Source: Kosakonia sp. SMBL-WEM22 (lineage in GTDB: Bacteria > Pseudomonadota > Gammaproteobacteria > Enterobacterales > Enterobacteriaceae). Taken from it: a stretch of 64,000 nucleotides of DNA. The stretch spans positions 1,364,001 to 1,428,000 of the forward strand of contig NZ_CP051488.1 of the NCBI RefSeq assembly GCF_014490785.1. The letters are read 5' to 3'. The notes beneath the pieces were generated by a model that saw only the letters and a program-made list of their open reading frames with translations, was not told the DNA's origin and did no database searches. The position numbers and the translations under genes were made by a program. How positions within the stretch are numbered: position 1 is the first letter of the stretch; each line of letters begins with the position of its first letter. Shown one piece after another: positions 50,921-60,584 of this stretch.

Positions 50921-52054
50921 GGGATGCCGTTGTGAAGCCGGTGCAGATTTCCACATGCACTTGCTCTCAACCCATTTATACATCACAGGGGCAATCACGC
51001 CTGCCGCCACCAATGCGCAAACCTGCCAAATATAGTGACCGGCGCTGTAGAGATAGTGCTTCGCGACAGTTTGCGTAATGCCATGCACCAGATAGAGCGA
51101 AAAACTACAGGTGCCGAGCATACGTAGCGGGAGAGAGGTCAGCAGGCCGAAATAGTCGCATCCGCACTTTACGGTATAGAAGACCACCAGCATATAGAGC
51201 GCGGTCGTCGGATTATAGGCATGGCGGGTAAAGACGATGGCGGCAATAAGCAGCGCCAGACAAATGAGATCCGCCGGGCGTTTATCCGACTTGATGGTGG
51301 CCACCAAAAAGCCCACCAGAAAATAGATCACATACGCCAGTCGTTCGTCACTGCCGAGCAGATACTTTCCGCCCATGACCAGCGCTATTAAGAAAATGAC
51401 GAAGAGCGTCGGGTACTTAATATGGCGCATGACCAGGTATAAGAGAGGGATTGCAAGGTACAAGCGAAGCTCCCACACCAGTGTCCAGAAAACGCCCGAG
51501 GTGGCGATTTGCAGCGTGGTGCCGTTGATCACGGCGGCAGGCGGTTCGAACAGGAAGGGCAGCGAGGAGATAAACCACGCGCCCGGTGGCGTATGGCTAG
51601 CTGGATGCATAATAAACGTGGCGGCATAGATAAGCGCCAGCGTGGCGATCACCGGCGGGTAGATCCGTGCCAGTCGTGAAAGAGCGAACCCGCGATAATT
51701 AAAGGTCGGGGCGAGGGCTTTCTTAAAAAAAAGAAAACCGGAAAGCATAAAGAAAATACCGACGGGCAGTTGCCCGGTCATGAAAATCGCGCTTTTAATC
51801 TGGCTGTAAGAGATATAGTCGAGCGACCAGTAATCATCTGCTGCGCCGCCATTTCGCCAGAAGAGATGAAATATCGCCACCAGTGCCGCGCAGACACCGC
51901 GCAGGCCATCAAGCGCCAGGTATTTTTGCTCGGGTGGTTTAATACCGATAAGGGAAGATGTAGCCGTAACCGTTGCAACGAGGATGCTGAAATAGAGTAA
52001 ATATTCAAGGATATAAGTCGTGTAGGTATAAAGCACAAGATGATCTCTTGCCAC
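50912..52054 (-). CDS. Acyltransferase family 3 protein
   Basis: Integral membrane acyltransferase with about ten hydrophobic segments, up to 380 residues. Family signatures: YLALDGLRGVCAALVAIFHL (LRG and catalytic histidine) and LPVGIFFMLSGFLFFKKAL. The start is uncertain: GTG 52054 opens the frame without a clear ribosome site, and the ~40 residues before YLALDG include an extra hydrophobic segment. It probably modifies an exported polysaccharide or glucan; target unknown. Unlike the acyltransferase at the left edge, its composition is only slightly less GC-rich than its neighbours. Confidence 0.82.
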   Translation of the reverse strand: MARDHLVLYTYTTYILEYLLYFSILVATVTATSSLIGIKPPEQKYLALDGLRGVCAALVAIFHLFWRNGGAADDYWSLDYISYSQIKSAIFMTGQLPVGIFFMLSGFLFFKKALAPTFNYRGFALSRLARIYPPVIATLALIYAATFIMHPASHTPPGAWFISSLPFLFEPPAAVINGTTLQIATSGVFWTLVWELRLYLAIPLLYLVMRHIKYPTLFVIFLIALVMGGKYLLGSDERLAYVIYFLVGFLVATIKSDKRPADLICLALLIAAIVFTRHAYNPTTALYMLVVFYTVKCGCDYFGLLTSLPLRMLGTCSFSLYLVHGITQTVAKHYLYSAGHYIWQVCALVAAGVIAPVMYKWVESKCMWKSAPASQRHPSN

Positions 52055-52189
52055 GAAGGCAACGGAAGCGGAAACAATAAGCGTGCGCGTAATCTACACA
52101 TAGCTGCCTTAAATGGAAAGTCTGCAAATTTGGCAGGTTTTTATTTGCGTGCCCCCTTTGACAGCCAGACGCTGACAGGCATCCACTTG

Positions 52190-52669
52190 TTACCAGCGAT
52201 GATGCGGGTTCTGCGCGTAGCGGCGCAGCACGTCGGCGTAGGGTGCCGTGCGGGCGTCTGGGGTTTGTACAATCGATTCCAGCAGCACCGCAAGCGCGGC
52301 GTCATGCTCGCCGAGGTTGTGCAGACAGAGCGCATAGAAGGGCGGCACTTCGGTTGCCTGCGGCCAGCGGGCGATAATCTCCTCAAACTCCGTTTTTGCC
52401 TGCGGATATTTCCCCAGGCAGCGCCAGGTTGAGGCAAGGCCAAAGCGCGCTTCAAACTCATCTTCATCGCCAAGACCAGCCTCAATGGCCGCCAGGTAAT
52501 AGCCTTCGGCATCCCGCTCGCGGCCCTGGTTATCAAACGACCAGGCGATATTGAGCAACGCCTGCGCGCGCAGCGCTGGTTCATCGGCAAGTATCTTTAA
52601 CGCCGCGCGGCTCTGCTCATGCTCGCCCGCTTTTCGCAGCGCAATCGCTGCCTGCAACCTGCTCTCCAT
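52190..52669 (-). CDS. Tetratricopeptide-repeat protein
   Basis: A 159-residue soluble protein made of about four TPR units (AQALLNIAWSFDNQGRERDA; FGLASTWRCLGKYPQAKTEF; YALCLHNLGEHDAALAVLLE). No signal peptide, so cytoplasmic. AAGGAGAGG before the ATG is a strong ribosome site. TPRs mediate protein contacts; the partner is unknown. Confidence 0.82.
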   Translation of the reverse strand: MESRLQAAIALRKAGEHEQSRAALKILADEPALRAQALLNIAWSFDNQGRERDAEGYYLAAIEAGLGDEDEFEARFGLASTWRCLGKYPQAKTEFEEIIARWPQATEVPPFYALCLHNLGEHDAALAVLLESIVQTPDARTAPYADVLRRYAQNPHHRW

Positions 52670-52729
52670 TCGCCTCTCCTTAAAAATGTTGAGGCTATGT
52701 TATAAGCGAGGCGGCAGGCAGCGACAAGC

Positions 52730-54028
52730 TTAGCGCGCGCTGACCCGCCAGATGGTGTTGCCCGCATCGTCGGCAATCAGCACGCCGCCCTGCTTATCCA
52801 TCGCCAGGCCGACCGGCAGACCGCGTACCTGCTTCTCGTCATCGGTCAGAAAACTGCTCACCACCGGCTGCGGTTGCCCGACCGGTTTGCCGTTTTCAAA
52901 CTTCACCCACACCACCTGGTAGCCGTTGAGCGGCTTGCGGTTCCAGCTACCGTGCTCGCTGACAAACGCGCCGCCGCGATATTGCGGCATATTCTCTCCG
53001 GTGTAGAAGAGCAGGCCGAGCGGGGCGACATGAGAGCTGAGCGCGTAGTCAGGCTTAATCGCCTGCTTTACCAGATCCGGGCGCGGCGGCTGGACGCGCT
53101 CATCCACATGCTGACCAAAATAGCTGTAAGGCCAGCCGTAGAAGCCTTTATCCTGCACCGAGGTCATGTAATCCGGCACCAGATCGGAACCAATCTCGTC
53201 ACGTTCGTTAACGATCGCCCACAGCGCACCGCTTTCCGGTTCCCACTGCAACCCAGTTGGGTTACGCAGGCCGCTGGCGAAAATGCGGCTCGCCCCGGTT
53301 GTCGCATCCACTTCCAGCACCGCCGCGCGGCGATATTCCGCGCCGATACCGTTCTCGGTGATGTTGCTGTTGGAGCCAACGCCGACATAGAGCTTACTGC
53401 CGTCTGGGCTGGCGAGCAGGGATTTGGTCCAGTGATGATTAATCGGCCCGCCCGGCAGCTCTGTTACCACTTCGCCCGGCGCGGTGATGGTCGTTTGCCC
53501 CTCCTGATAGGGGAATTTCACCAGGCTGTCGGCATTCGCCACCCACAGGGTGTTGCCAATCAGCTGGATACCGAACGGCGAGTGCAGGTTTTCAATAAAG
53601 GTGTGCTTCTGCCATTTGCCGTCAACATTGCGCAGCAGGGTGATGCGGTTGCCGCCAGGGCCGCCTTTGCCGGAGGCTTTCTGCACCACGCCCATAATCA
53701 GCTGTTTCGGACGGGTGGTTGGCTTCGCCGGGCCGTTAGCTTCCGCCACCAGTACATCGTTATTTGGCAGCACATAGACCTGACGCGGGTGTTGCAGGCC
53801 ATCGGCGACTTTCTCAATCTTCAGCCCCTGCGCCACTTTTGGCATCTCGCCCTCTTTCCATGCTACCCCTTCCGGCACCTGCATCGGCGGCATCAGGAAG
53901 TTTTGCGCTTTTGGCAGTTCAGGGTTTGGCCCCACCTGTTTAGCTGGATCGAGGCTCGCACCCTGATCGCAGCCGGCCAGCAGCGCGGTGAGCGTCAAGG
54001 CGAGGAGTGTTTGGCGGTGGATTCTCAT
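52730..54028 (-). CDS. PQQ-type sorbosone/glucose dehydrogenase-like lipoprotein
   Basis: A 432-residue lipoprotein (lipobox LTALLAGC, cysteine 20) with a six-bladed propeller of the L-sorbosone or soluble glucose dehydrogenase type. Segments: LQHPRQVYVLPNNDVLVAEA, RITLLRNVDGKWQ, PFGIQLIGNTLWVANAD, GLRNPTGLQWEP, GFYGWPYSYFGQHVDERVQP, VSEHGSWNRKPLNGYQVV. It would oxidise sugars or aldoses at the membrane facing the periplasm, provided PQQ is available; PQQ synthesis genes are not in the window. Its start overlaps the DUF2231 stop, so the two are coupled. Confidence 0.85.
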   Translation of the reverse strand: MRIHRQTLLALTLTALLAGCDQGASLDPAKQVGPNPELPKAQNFLMPPMQVPEGVAWKEGEMPKVAQGLKIEKVADGLQHPRQVYVLPNNDVLVAEANGPAKPTTRPKQLIMGVVQKASGKGGPGGNRITLLRNVDGKWQKHTFIENLHSPFGIQLIGNTLWVANADSLVKFPYQEGQTTITAPGEVVTELPGGPINHHWTKSLLASPDGSKLYVGVGSNSNITENGIGAEYRRAAVLEVDATTGASRIFASGLRNPTGLQWEPESGALWAIVNERDEIGSDLVPDYMTSVQDKGFYGWPYSYFGQHVDERVQPPRPDLVKQAIKPDYALSSHVAPLGLLFYTGENMPQYRGGAFVSEHGSWNRKPLNGYQVVWVKFENGKPVGQPQPVVSSFLTDDEKQVRGLPVGLAMDKQGGVLIADDAGNTIWRVSAR

Positions 54029-54453
54029 GCGATCACTCCTTTGCGGGTACGAAGGGCAAGCTGGACGTTAGCAATCAGCAGCAGCGCCACCACGGCGGTG
54101 GAGAGGATCACTCCCAGCGGCACCACGGCGTAGGCGTCGCGGCTATGGACAAAGGCGTTAAAAATCGCCAGCACAATGGCAAGCAGCCAGAGCCAGAAGT
54201 GGATTTTTACCGCCGCCGTCGCCAGCGGGCGTTGGGTGAACCAGACCTGCACCAGGTTTATTAGCCGCGGCACAATCGCCAGCACCAGCCCGATGGCGAT
54301 AAGCCAGCTTGCCGCGTCGGTCCACATAATCTGAAAGGATTTGAGGTAGAGAATATCGAAGATCCACGCGGCGGTGAAAAAGCCGAGCGGCAGGGGGTTT
54401 AACAGTTCATAGAGCGCAATGGCGACCCGCGATGGTCCGGAGGTAGTTTGCAT
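54025..54453 (-). CDS. DUF2231 family membrane protein
   Basis: A 142-residue protein with four hydrophobic helices (LPLGFFTAAWIFDILYL, ASWLIAIGLVLAIVPRLINL, KIHFWLWLLAIVLAIFNAFV, PLGVILSTAVVALLLIANVQ). DUF2231 proteins are often coupled with periplasmic dehydrogenases and may carry haem or pass electrons to the chain; histidine in IHFWLW is a candidate ligand. Overlaps the downstream dehydrogenase gene by four bases. Confidence 0.78.
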   Translation of the reverse strand: MQTTSGPSRVAIALYELLNPLPLGFFTAAWIFDILYLKSFQIMWTDAASWLIAIGLVLAIVPRLINLVQVWFTQRPLATAAVKIHFWLWLLAIVLAIFNAFVHSRDAYAVVPLGVILSTAVVALLLIANVQLALRTRKGVIA

Positions 54454-54633
54454 TGGTCTTCCTTAGTGAACGGGGGATCGGGAAGTGACCACGACTCAAG
54501 CCACAGAACGTGCCTGATCAAGGGTAGACAAAATAATGTGAAACGGCGGTTTGTTAGCAGCCTTGTGCGCCATAACGCATTCTGCATAGTTATAAGTTTC
54601 GCAGTGGGAATATTCACTTTACATTGAGTTATT

Positions 54634-54646
54634 GATAATGATAATC
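54634..54646. promoter_or_regulatory. Fur box of the siderophore receptor operon
   Basis: GATAATGATAATC, inside the longer AT-rich word TTGATAATGATAATCGG, is two Fur hexamers in tandem plus part of a third. It lies about 90 bases upstream of the receptor start. Confidence 0.85.
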
Positions 54647-54736
54647 GGTCTCAAATTGTTTCTTATTGTTCTTATTTGATGTTGTTACGGATGATCTTCG
54701 CCCGTGCGGCGAGAAATTACATTGAGGGTTGTTTGC

Positions 54737-56833
54737 ATGCGATTTTCCCCTTTATACGGCGCGCTTACTCTGGTCATCGCGTCGCCGCTTTATGCGCAGG
54801 ATGCGACAAGCAGTGAAGAAGATGTGGTTGTCACCGCGACGCGCACCGACGGCTCGCGCAACGACTCCCCGCAGGTGATCAAAGTGATCACTGAAAAGGA
54901 GATTGCCCAGCAGCGCCAGCTCACCTCTGATACTTCGCAGATCTTAAGCAACCTGCTGCCGTCGTTTTCGCCGTCGCGGCAGAAGATGTCCGGCAGCGGT
55001 GAGACCCTGCGCGGGCGTACGCCGCTGGTGATGATTGACGGTATTCCGCAATCCAACCCCCTGCGCCCGACCGGGCGTGAAATGCACACCGTCGATGCCT
55101 CCATGATTGAGCGCATTGAGGTGATCAAAGGGGCCAACACCAGTAACGGCGTGGGCGCGACGGGTGGGGTGATCAACATCATCACTAAACGGGCGAAGCC
55201 GGGCACCGCCAACCAGCACTTCAGCATCGAAACCACCACGCCGACCTCTGAACTTAATCACGATACCCTGGCCTACAAAACCAACTACAGCATCAATGGC
55301 AGCGAGGAGTATCTCGACTACCTCTTCGCCCTCAGTTATGAAGACCAGGGGTTGTTCAAAGATGCGAATAATCACGCCATTGGCGTGGATAACACCCAGG
55401 GCGACTTAATGGATTCCCGCGCGTGGGATCTGCTGGCGAAAGTGGGTTACTGGCTCGATAACGACCAGCGCGTGCAGTTAAGCCTTAACCGCTACCGGCT
55501 GAAAAATAAGGATAATTATGTCAGCGTTACCGGCGATCGCGATGCGGGCAGGTTGACCACTTCACGCAAAGGCACGCCGGAAGGCAGCGCGCCGCATAAC
55601 GATGTCTGGACCGTGGGCACCACCTACGACAACTACAATCTTGCCGGTATGAAGCTGACCGCGCTGGCCTACTATCAGCGCTACGAAGCGCTGTTTGGCG
55701 CGACCAACTCCTCCTCCTTCCAGGACCCGCAGATTGCGCCCATTGGCACGCTCTACGATCAGAGCCGCGCCTATACCGATAAGTACGGCAGCAAAATCGC
55801 CCTGACGAAAGATGATATCTGGGACGATCGCATTAAGGCGACGGTGGGTTTCGACACGCTGTTTGATAACTCAAAACAGGATCTGTGGAGCACCGGGCGC
55901 ACCTATGTGCCGGAGATCAACTACACCGATCTCTCGCCTTTCCTGCAACTGGAGTACGCGCCGGTGGAGTCGGTCAAACTGAGCGGCGGCATTCGCTACG
56001 AATATGCGCGCCTGAAGATCGACAGCTACCAGACGGTGTGGGCCAACGATCGCGTCACGGTCGAAGGGGGCACGCCGTCGTTTGATGAAACCCTCTACAA
56101 CGCCGGGATTGTCTGGACGCCGGTCACGCCGCTGAGCCTGTTTGCCAGCTACAGTGAAGGCTTTACCGTGCCGGATGTCGGCCGCGTGTTGCGCGGTATC
56201 GACACACCGGGGGTGAAGCTGAGTGATTACAACAGCCTGCAACCGATCATTACCAAAAACAGCGAAGTGGGCTTCCGCGTCCAGCAGGCTCCGTTCGATT
56301 TTGAGGCCAGCTACTACAAATCCACCTCCAAACTGGGCAGCCGCGTCGAGTTGCAAAACGACGCCTTTGTCGCGCGGCGTGAAAAGACCGAGATCGATGG
56401 CGTTGAAGTGAGCGCGGGCTACGCGCCGAATGCTGACCACAAGCTGACGCTGGCGTGGTCGCATATGCGCGGCCGCTACGACAGCGATGACAATGGCAGC
56501 CTGGATGCCAAACTCGATGGGCTTAATATCGCCCCGGATCGCATCATCGCCAGTTGGTCGGCGAACTGGAACACTGAACTGAGCACCTTCCTGCAGGCTA
56601 ACTGGGCGCTGAGTAAAAAGTTCGACGACGAGGAGAAGGATTTCTCCGGCTATGCGATTGTCGATGCGGCGGTGGGCTACAAGCTGCCCTACGGCCAGTT
56701 GAGCCTTGGCATCTCCAACCTGCTTAACAAGCAGTACGTCACCTACTACTCGCAAAGCGCCTCCGTCGATCCGGATCGCTACTTCGCCGGGCGAGGCCGC
56801 ACGGCCACACTCGGTTACAGCCTCAACTTCTGA
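54737..56833 (+). CDS. TonB-dependent siderophore receptor
   Basis: Outer-membrane receptor of 698 residues. Signal peptide MRFSPLYGALTLVIASPLYA, TonB box DVVVTATR, plug (residues about 35-160: LRGRTPLVMIDGIPQSNPLR, GANTSNGVGATGGVINIITK), barrel, and terminal TATLGYSLNF. Resembles IutA-type hydroxamate receptors in the plug, although specificity cannot be assigned. ATG 54737 gives the signal peptide and has GAGGG upstream. First of a six-gene uptake operon. Confidence 0.92.
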   Translation: MRFSPLYGALTLVIASPLYAQDATSSEEDVVVTATRTDGSRNDSPQVIKVITEKEIAQQRQLTSDTSQILSNLLPSFSPSRQKMSGSGETLRGRTPLVMIDGIPQSNPLRPTGREMHTVDASMIERIEVIKGANTSNGVGATGGVINIITKRAKPGTANQHFSIETTTPTSELNHDTLAYKTNYSINGSEEYLDYLFALSYEDQGLFKDANNHAIGVDNTQGDLMDSRAWDLLAKVGYWLDNDQRVQLSLNRYRLKNKDNYVSVTGDRDAGRLTTSRKGTPEGSAPHNDVWTVGTTYDNYNLAGMKLTALAYYQRYEALFGATNSSSFQDPQIAPIGTLYDQSRAYTDKYGSKIALTKDDIWDDRIKATVGFDTLFDNSKQDLWSTGRTYVPEINYTDLSPFLQLEYAPVESVKLSGGIRYEYARLKIDSYQTVWANDRVTVEGGTPSFDETLYNAGIVWTPVTPLSLFASYSEGFTVPDVGRVLRGIDTPGVKLSDYNSLQPIITKNSEVGFRVQQAPFDFEASYYKSTSKLGSRVELQNDAFVARREKTEIDGVEVSAGYAPNADHKLTLAWSHMRGRYDSDDNGSLDAKLDGLNIAPDRIIASWSANWNTELSTFLQANWALSKKFDDEEKDFSGYAIVDAAVGYKLPYGQLSLGISNLLNKQYVTYYSQSASVDPDRYFAGRGRTATLGYSLNF

Positions 56834-56871
56834 TGGTCGCCGCTCCCCTCGCGGGAGCGGCAAAGTAACGG

Positions 56872-57771
56872 ATGAATAGCCTGAATATCTCACTCTCCCG
56901 GCGGCGCGGCCTGCAAGCGATGCTGCTTTATGGCATCGCCCCTGGTCTGTTTGCCGCGCCGCCCGCGTTGCCGCGCGCCATCTCACTCTTTCAGGGGGCG
57001 ACGGACAGCCTGGCCGCCCTCGGCGTGACGCCCTGCGGTATGGTGGAGTCGTGGGCGGAAAAGCCGGTTTATCGCTACCTGCGCACGCGCTTCTCAAACG
57101 TGCCGCAACTGGGGCTGGAGACACAGCCGCAGCTGGAAAAGATGGTGCTGCTGAAGCCCGATATCATCTTCGCCTCGCGTTTTCGCCACCAGGATGTCGC
57201 GCCGCTGATGGCGAAAATCGCCCCGGTAGCGCTGCTCGATGATGTCTTTGAATTCAAAAAAACGCTCAGCGTGGTTGGCGACAGGCTCGGCCTTGCCGAC
57301 AGTGCCAGCGCGCTGCTGCGCCAGTGGCAGCGCCGGGTGGCAATCCTGCGCGCGCGCATTGCGCAGCGCTTTGCCGCACCGCCGACGGTCTCGGTTATCG
57401 AAGTGCGCCCGGACCATATTCGCAGCTACGTCGCCGCCAGCTTTCCCGGCTCGGTGATGAGCGAACTGGGTTTTGGCTGGAACAGCGCGGCGCAACAGGC
57501 GCGCAGCACCTCGCTGCGCTTCTCCGGCTTCGAGAATATCCCGTTGCTCAATGCCGATCTCTTCTTCATTTTGCTGCGCACCGAGAGCGCGGCGATTATG
57601 CGCCACTATCAGGCACTGACCGCACACCCGCTCTGGCAGCAGCTGCGGGCGGTGAAGGCGCAGCTGCTCTGGACGGTGGACAGCGTGCCGTGGAGTCTCT
57701 CAGGCGGCATTCTTGGCGCGAATCACATGCTTGATGATGTCGACGCCGCGCTGCGCGGGGAGGGGGCATGA
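56872..57771 (+). CDS. Siderophore periplasmic binding protein, FhuD-like
   Basis: A 299-residue FecB/FhuD-type binding protein. The N-terminus (SLSRRRGLQAMLLYGIAPGL) has a twin-arginine-like signal, as in FhuD. Markers: AISLFQGATDSLAALGVTPC, MVLLKPDIIFASRFRHQD, WTVDSVPWSLSGGILGANHM. A hairpin of CGCTCCC/GGGAGCG at about 56841-56860 lies between the receptor and this gene and could tune expression. Overlaps the next permease by four bases (ATGA). Confidence 0.88.
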   Translation: MNSLNISLSRRRGLQAMLLYGIAPGLFAAPPALPRAISLFQGATDSLAALGVTPCGMVESWAEKPVYRYLRTRFSNVPQLGLETQPQLEKMVLLKPDIIFASRFRHQDVAPLMAKIAPVALLDDVFEFKKTLSVVGDRLGLADSASALLRQWQRRVAILRARIAQRFAAPPTVSVIEVRPDHIRSYVAASFPGSVMSELGFGWNSAAQQARSTSLRFSGFENIPLLNADLFFILLRTESAAIMRHYQALTAHPLWQQLRAVKAQLLWTVDSVPWSLSGGILGANHMLDDVDAALRGEGA

Positions 57772-58754
57772 AGGGGCGCTTTCTGCTCTGCTTTGCGCTG
57801 CTGCTGGCGATGGCGGCACTCAGCGTAATGGTTGGCACACAAATTTATACACCGGGCGAGATTGCGCGCGCGCTATGGCAGCCGGATAGCACCCTTGCGC
57901 GGGATGTGATTATCCACACCTCGCGCTTACCGCGCACGCTGCTGGCGGCGGCCGTCGGTGCCTTCCTCGCGGTGGCGGGGGCGTTGATGCAGGCACTAAC
58001 ACGTAATCCGCTCGCCTCGCCGGGGCTGTTTGGCGTCAATGCCGGCGCGGCGCTATTGATTGTGCTGGCAGGTGCCTTGTTCAGCATTGGCGAGGCGTGG
58101 GTCACGCTGCTGCTGGCATTTACCGGGGCGTGTATTACCGGGTCGCTGGTGTGGTTTGCCAGCCAGAGAAGCAGCGGCCAGCTTAACCCGCTGCGGCTGG
58201 TGCTGGCGGGTGTGGCGATCACCGCCCTGTGCAACGCGTTTACCCAGGCGATTCTGGTGATGGATCAGGAGAGCCTCGACACTATGCTCTTCTGGCTGGC
58301 AGGGAGCCTTGCGGGCAACGATCTCACGCATCTCTACCCGATGTTGCTGCCGGGCGCTCTACTGCTGATTGTCGCCATGCTCTGCGGCGGGCAGATGGGG
58401 GTACTCAACGCGGGTGAAGAGATTGCCCGCGGGCTGGGGCAGAACATCGCCCGCGTGCGGCTGCTGGCGAGCGTGCTGGTGGTCGGGCTGGCGGGCTGTG
58501 CGGTGGCGCTGGCGGGCAATATCGGTTTTGTCGGGCTGATTGTGCCGCACATCGCCCGGCAACTTTTTGGTAGCGATGTACGCACCCTGCTCCCCGCCTG
58601 CGCGCTGCTGGGCGCGTTGCTGCTGCTGGCGGCGGATATCGCCGCGCGGGTGGTGATCCTGCCGCAAGAGGTGCCGGTCGGAGTGATGACGGCACTGCTT
58701 GGCGCACCCTTTTTCATCCTGCTGGCGCAGCGCCGGGGGCCGCATGCCGGATAG
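57768..58754 (+). CDS. Siderophore ABC permease subunit 1, FecCD family
   Basis: A 328-residue permease with about nine to ten spans: MQALTRNPLASPGLFGVNAG and GNIGFVGLIVPHIARQLFGS. Begins within the end of the binding-protein gene and overlaps the next permease, showing tight translational coupling. Confidence 0.93.
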   Translation: MKGRFLLCFALLLAMAALSVMVGTQIYTPGEIARALWQPDSTLARDVIIHTSRLPRTLLAAAVGAFLAVAGALMQALTRNPLASPGLFGVNAGAALLIVLAGALFSIGEAWVTLLLAFTGACITGSLVWFASQRSSGQLNPLRLVLAGVAITALCNAFTQAILVMDQESLDTMLFWLAGSLAGNDLTHLYPMLLPGALLLIVAMLCGGQMGVLNAGEEIARGLGQNIARVRLLASVLVVGLAGCAVALAGNIGFVGLIVPHIARQLFGSDVRTLLPACALLGALLLLAADIAARVVILPQEVPVGVMTALLGAPFFILLAQRRGPHAG

Positions 58755-59775
58755 CCAACTCTTGCGTTGCGGCGCGTTTGCCCGTCTCTACTCGCGCCGC
58801 CAGCTGCTGATCCTTGCAAGCTCGACGCTGCTTACCGCGCTGATTGTGCTTATCGCACTGAGCGTCGGCGATGTGCCGATCCCGCTGCTGCACACCCTGA
58901 AGCTGCTGGTGCTGGCAGATAACAGCGCAGAGCATTTTATTCTGCATGAGCTGCGTCTGCCGCGTGTGGCGCTGGGGCTGCTGGCGGGCGGCGGGCTGGG
59001 GCTTGCCGGGTTGATTTTGCAAACTCTGGTGCGCAACCCGCTCGCCTCGCCGGACACCCTTGGCGTCACCGCCGGTGCCAGCGCTGGTGCGCTGCTATGG
59101 CTCACCTTCTTTAGCCTGCGTTACGGCAGCGCGGGCATGCCGTATGCGGCAATGGGCGGTGCGGCCTGTGCCGTCGGGCTGATCTTTCTGTTAAGCGCAC
59201 GGCGCGGGTTAACGCCGCTGCGCATGATTTTGACCGGAGTGGGTGTCTCGGCGCTGGCGGGCGCGGTGGTGACGCTGATCCTCGTTTTCAGCCCGCTGAC
59301 CACTACCTTTTCCGCGTGGGTGTGGCTGAGCGGCAGCGTCTATGCCGCCAGCTGGCCGAAGGTGCTGCACTTGCTTCTCTTCTACCTGTGGGCGATCCCG
59401 CTGCTGGTCGTTCTGCTGCGCTACCTGAAGGCGCTCCAGCTTGAGGATGCGCTGGCAACCGGGCTGGGCGTGCGGGTAAATGCGATTCGCCTTCTGTTGT
59501 TGCTGGCCTGCGTGGTGCTTTCCGGCAGCGCGGTGGCGCAGGTCGGGGCGATGGCCTTTGTCGGGCTGGTGGCACCGCATCTTGCTCGTCTCGTGGTGGC
59601 GCAGGGCATCTTCAGCCAGGCGTATGTCGCGACGTGCAGCGGTGGCAGTATGGTGGTGGCCGCCGATCTGCTGGCGCGCACGCTGTTTCGCCCCGCCGAT
59701 CTGCCCGCCGGGATCTTTGTCGCGCTGGCCGGCGCGCCGCTCTTTCTTTGGCTGCTGATAAGGCAGCGTTCGTAA
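58744..59775 (+). CDS. Siderophore ABC permease subunit 2, FecCD family
   Basis: A 343-residue permease: LILQTLVRNPLASPDTLGVT and VGAMAFVGLVAPHLARLVVA. ATG 58744 (MPDSQLLRCGAFARLYSRRQ) overlaps the first permease by 11 bases; an earlier in-frame start lies deeper inside that gene. Forms a heterodimer with subunit 1, like FepD/FepG. Confidence 0.92.
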   Translation: MPDSQLLRCGAFARLYSRRQLLILASSTLLTALIVLIALSVGDVPIPLLHTLKLLVLADNSAEHFILHELRLPRVALGLLAGGGLGLAGLILQTLVRNPLASPDTLGVTAGASAGALLWLTFFSLRYGSAGMPYAAMGGAACAVGLIFLLSARRGLTPLRMILTGVGVSALAGAVVTLILVFSPLTTTFSAWVWLSGSVYAASWPKVLHLLLFYLWAIPLLVVLLRYLKALQLEDALATGLGVRVNAIRLLLLLACVVLSGSAVAQVGAMAFVGLVAPHLARLVVAQGIFSQAYVATCSGGSMVVAADLLARTLFRPADLPAGIFVALAGAPLFLWLLIRQRS

Positions 59776-59789
59776 GCCATGGGGAAATT

Positions 59790-60584
59790 GTGTCTCTGAT
59801 AACGGAAAAACTGAGCGTCAGCTACGCGCAGCGGCAGGTGATCGACGGGCTCGATTTAACCCTGCCGACGGGCAAAGTGTCGGTACTGATTGGCAGCAAC
59901 GGCTGCGGCAAAAGCACGCTACTGAAAGCGATGGCGCGCCTCATCACGCCGCAATCTGGCGCGGTCACTCTCGACGGAATGGATATTCACGCCACCTCCA
60001 GCGCAAAAGTGGCGCGCAAGCTGGCGATTTTGCCGCAAACGCCGGTGGCACCGGAAGGCATCACCGTGCGCCAACTGGTGAGCCTCGGGCGCTTTCCCTA
60101 TCAAAACTGGCTGCGTCAGTGGTCCGTTGAGGACGATCATCATGTCGATGAGGCGCTGCGCTTAACCGCGACCACGGCATTGCAGCACCGTCCGGTGGAA
60201 GTACTCTCCGGCGGCCAGCGCCAGCGGGTGTGGATTGCGATGACATTAGCGCAGGCTACGGATACGCTGCTGCTCGATGAGCCGACCACCTGGCTCGATC
60301 TCGCGCACCAGGTGGAGATCCTCGAACTGCTGCGCGATCTGAATCGGCGGCAGGGCAAAACCATCATTATGGTGCTGCACGATCTCAATCTCGCCTGCCG
60401 CTACGCCGATCATCTGGTCGCTATCCGCGAAGGGCAGGTTGTTGCCGAGGGCGCGCCGCAGCAGATCATGACGGAAGCGTTGGTCAGCCACGTCTTTAAT
60501 CTGCGCTGTCGCATCATTGCCGATCCCTTTTTCCATACGCCGATGTGCATTCCGTTTCCAGGTGATCACCATGCTGAACCCTGA
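59790..60584 (+). CDS. Siderophore ABC transporter ATPase, FepC-like
   Basis: A 264-residue ATPase: Walker A GSNGCGKST, signature LSGGQRQRVW, Walker B LLLDEPTTWLD, switch VLHDLNLACRYADH. The start is GTG 59790 after GGGG, which gives the family N-terminus (SLITEKLSVSYAQRQV); the longer frame reads through the permease gene. Overlaps the reductase gene by 14 bases. Confidence 0.92.
   Translation: MSLITEKLSVSYAQRQVIDGLDLTLPTGKVSVLIGSNGCGKSTLLKAMARLITPQSGAVTLDGMDIHATSSAKVARKLAILPQTPVAPEGITVRQLVSLGRFPYQNWLRQWSVEDDHHVDEALRLTATTALQHRPVEVLSGGQRQRVWIAMTLAQATDTLLLDEPTTWLDLAHQVEILELLRDLNRRQGKTIIMVLHDLNLACRYADHLVAIREGQVVAEGAPQQIMTEALVSHVFNLRCRIIADPFFHTPMCIPFPGDHHAEP

Noticed and set aside
52874..54133. 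419-codon open frame on the plus strand
   Set aside because: Antisense shadow of the lipoprotein dehydrogenase, which has a lipobox and clear domain motifs.
55871..57124. 417-codon open frame on the minus strand
   Set aside because: Antisense to the TonB receptor gene; its translation is Arg/Ala-rich without family features, a high-GC shadow.
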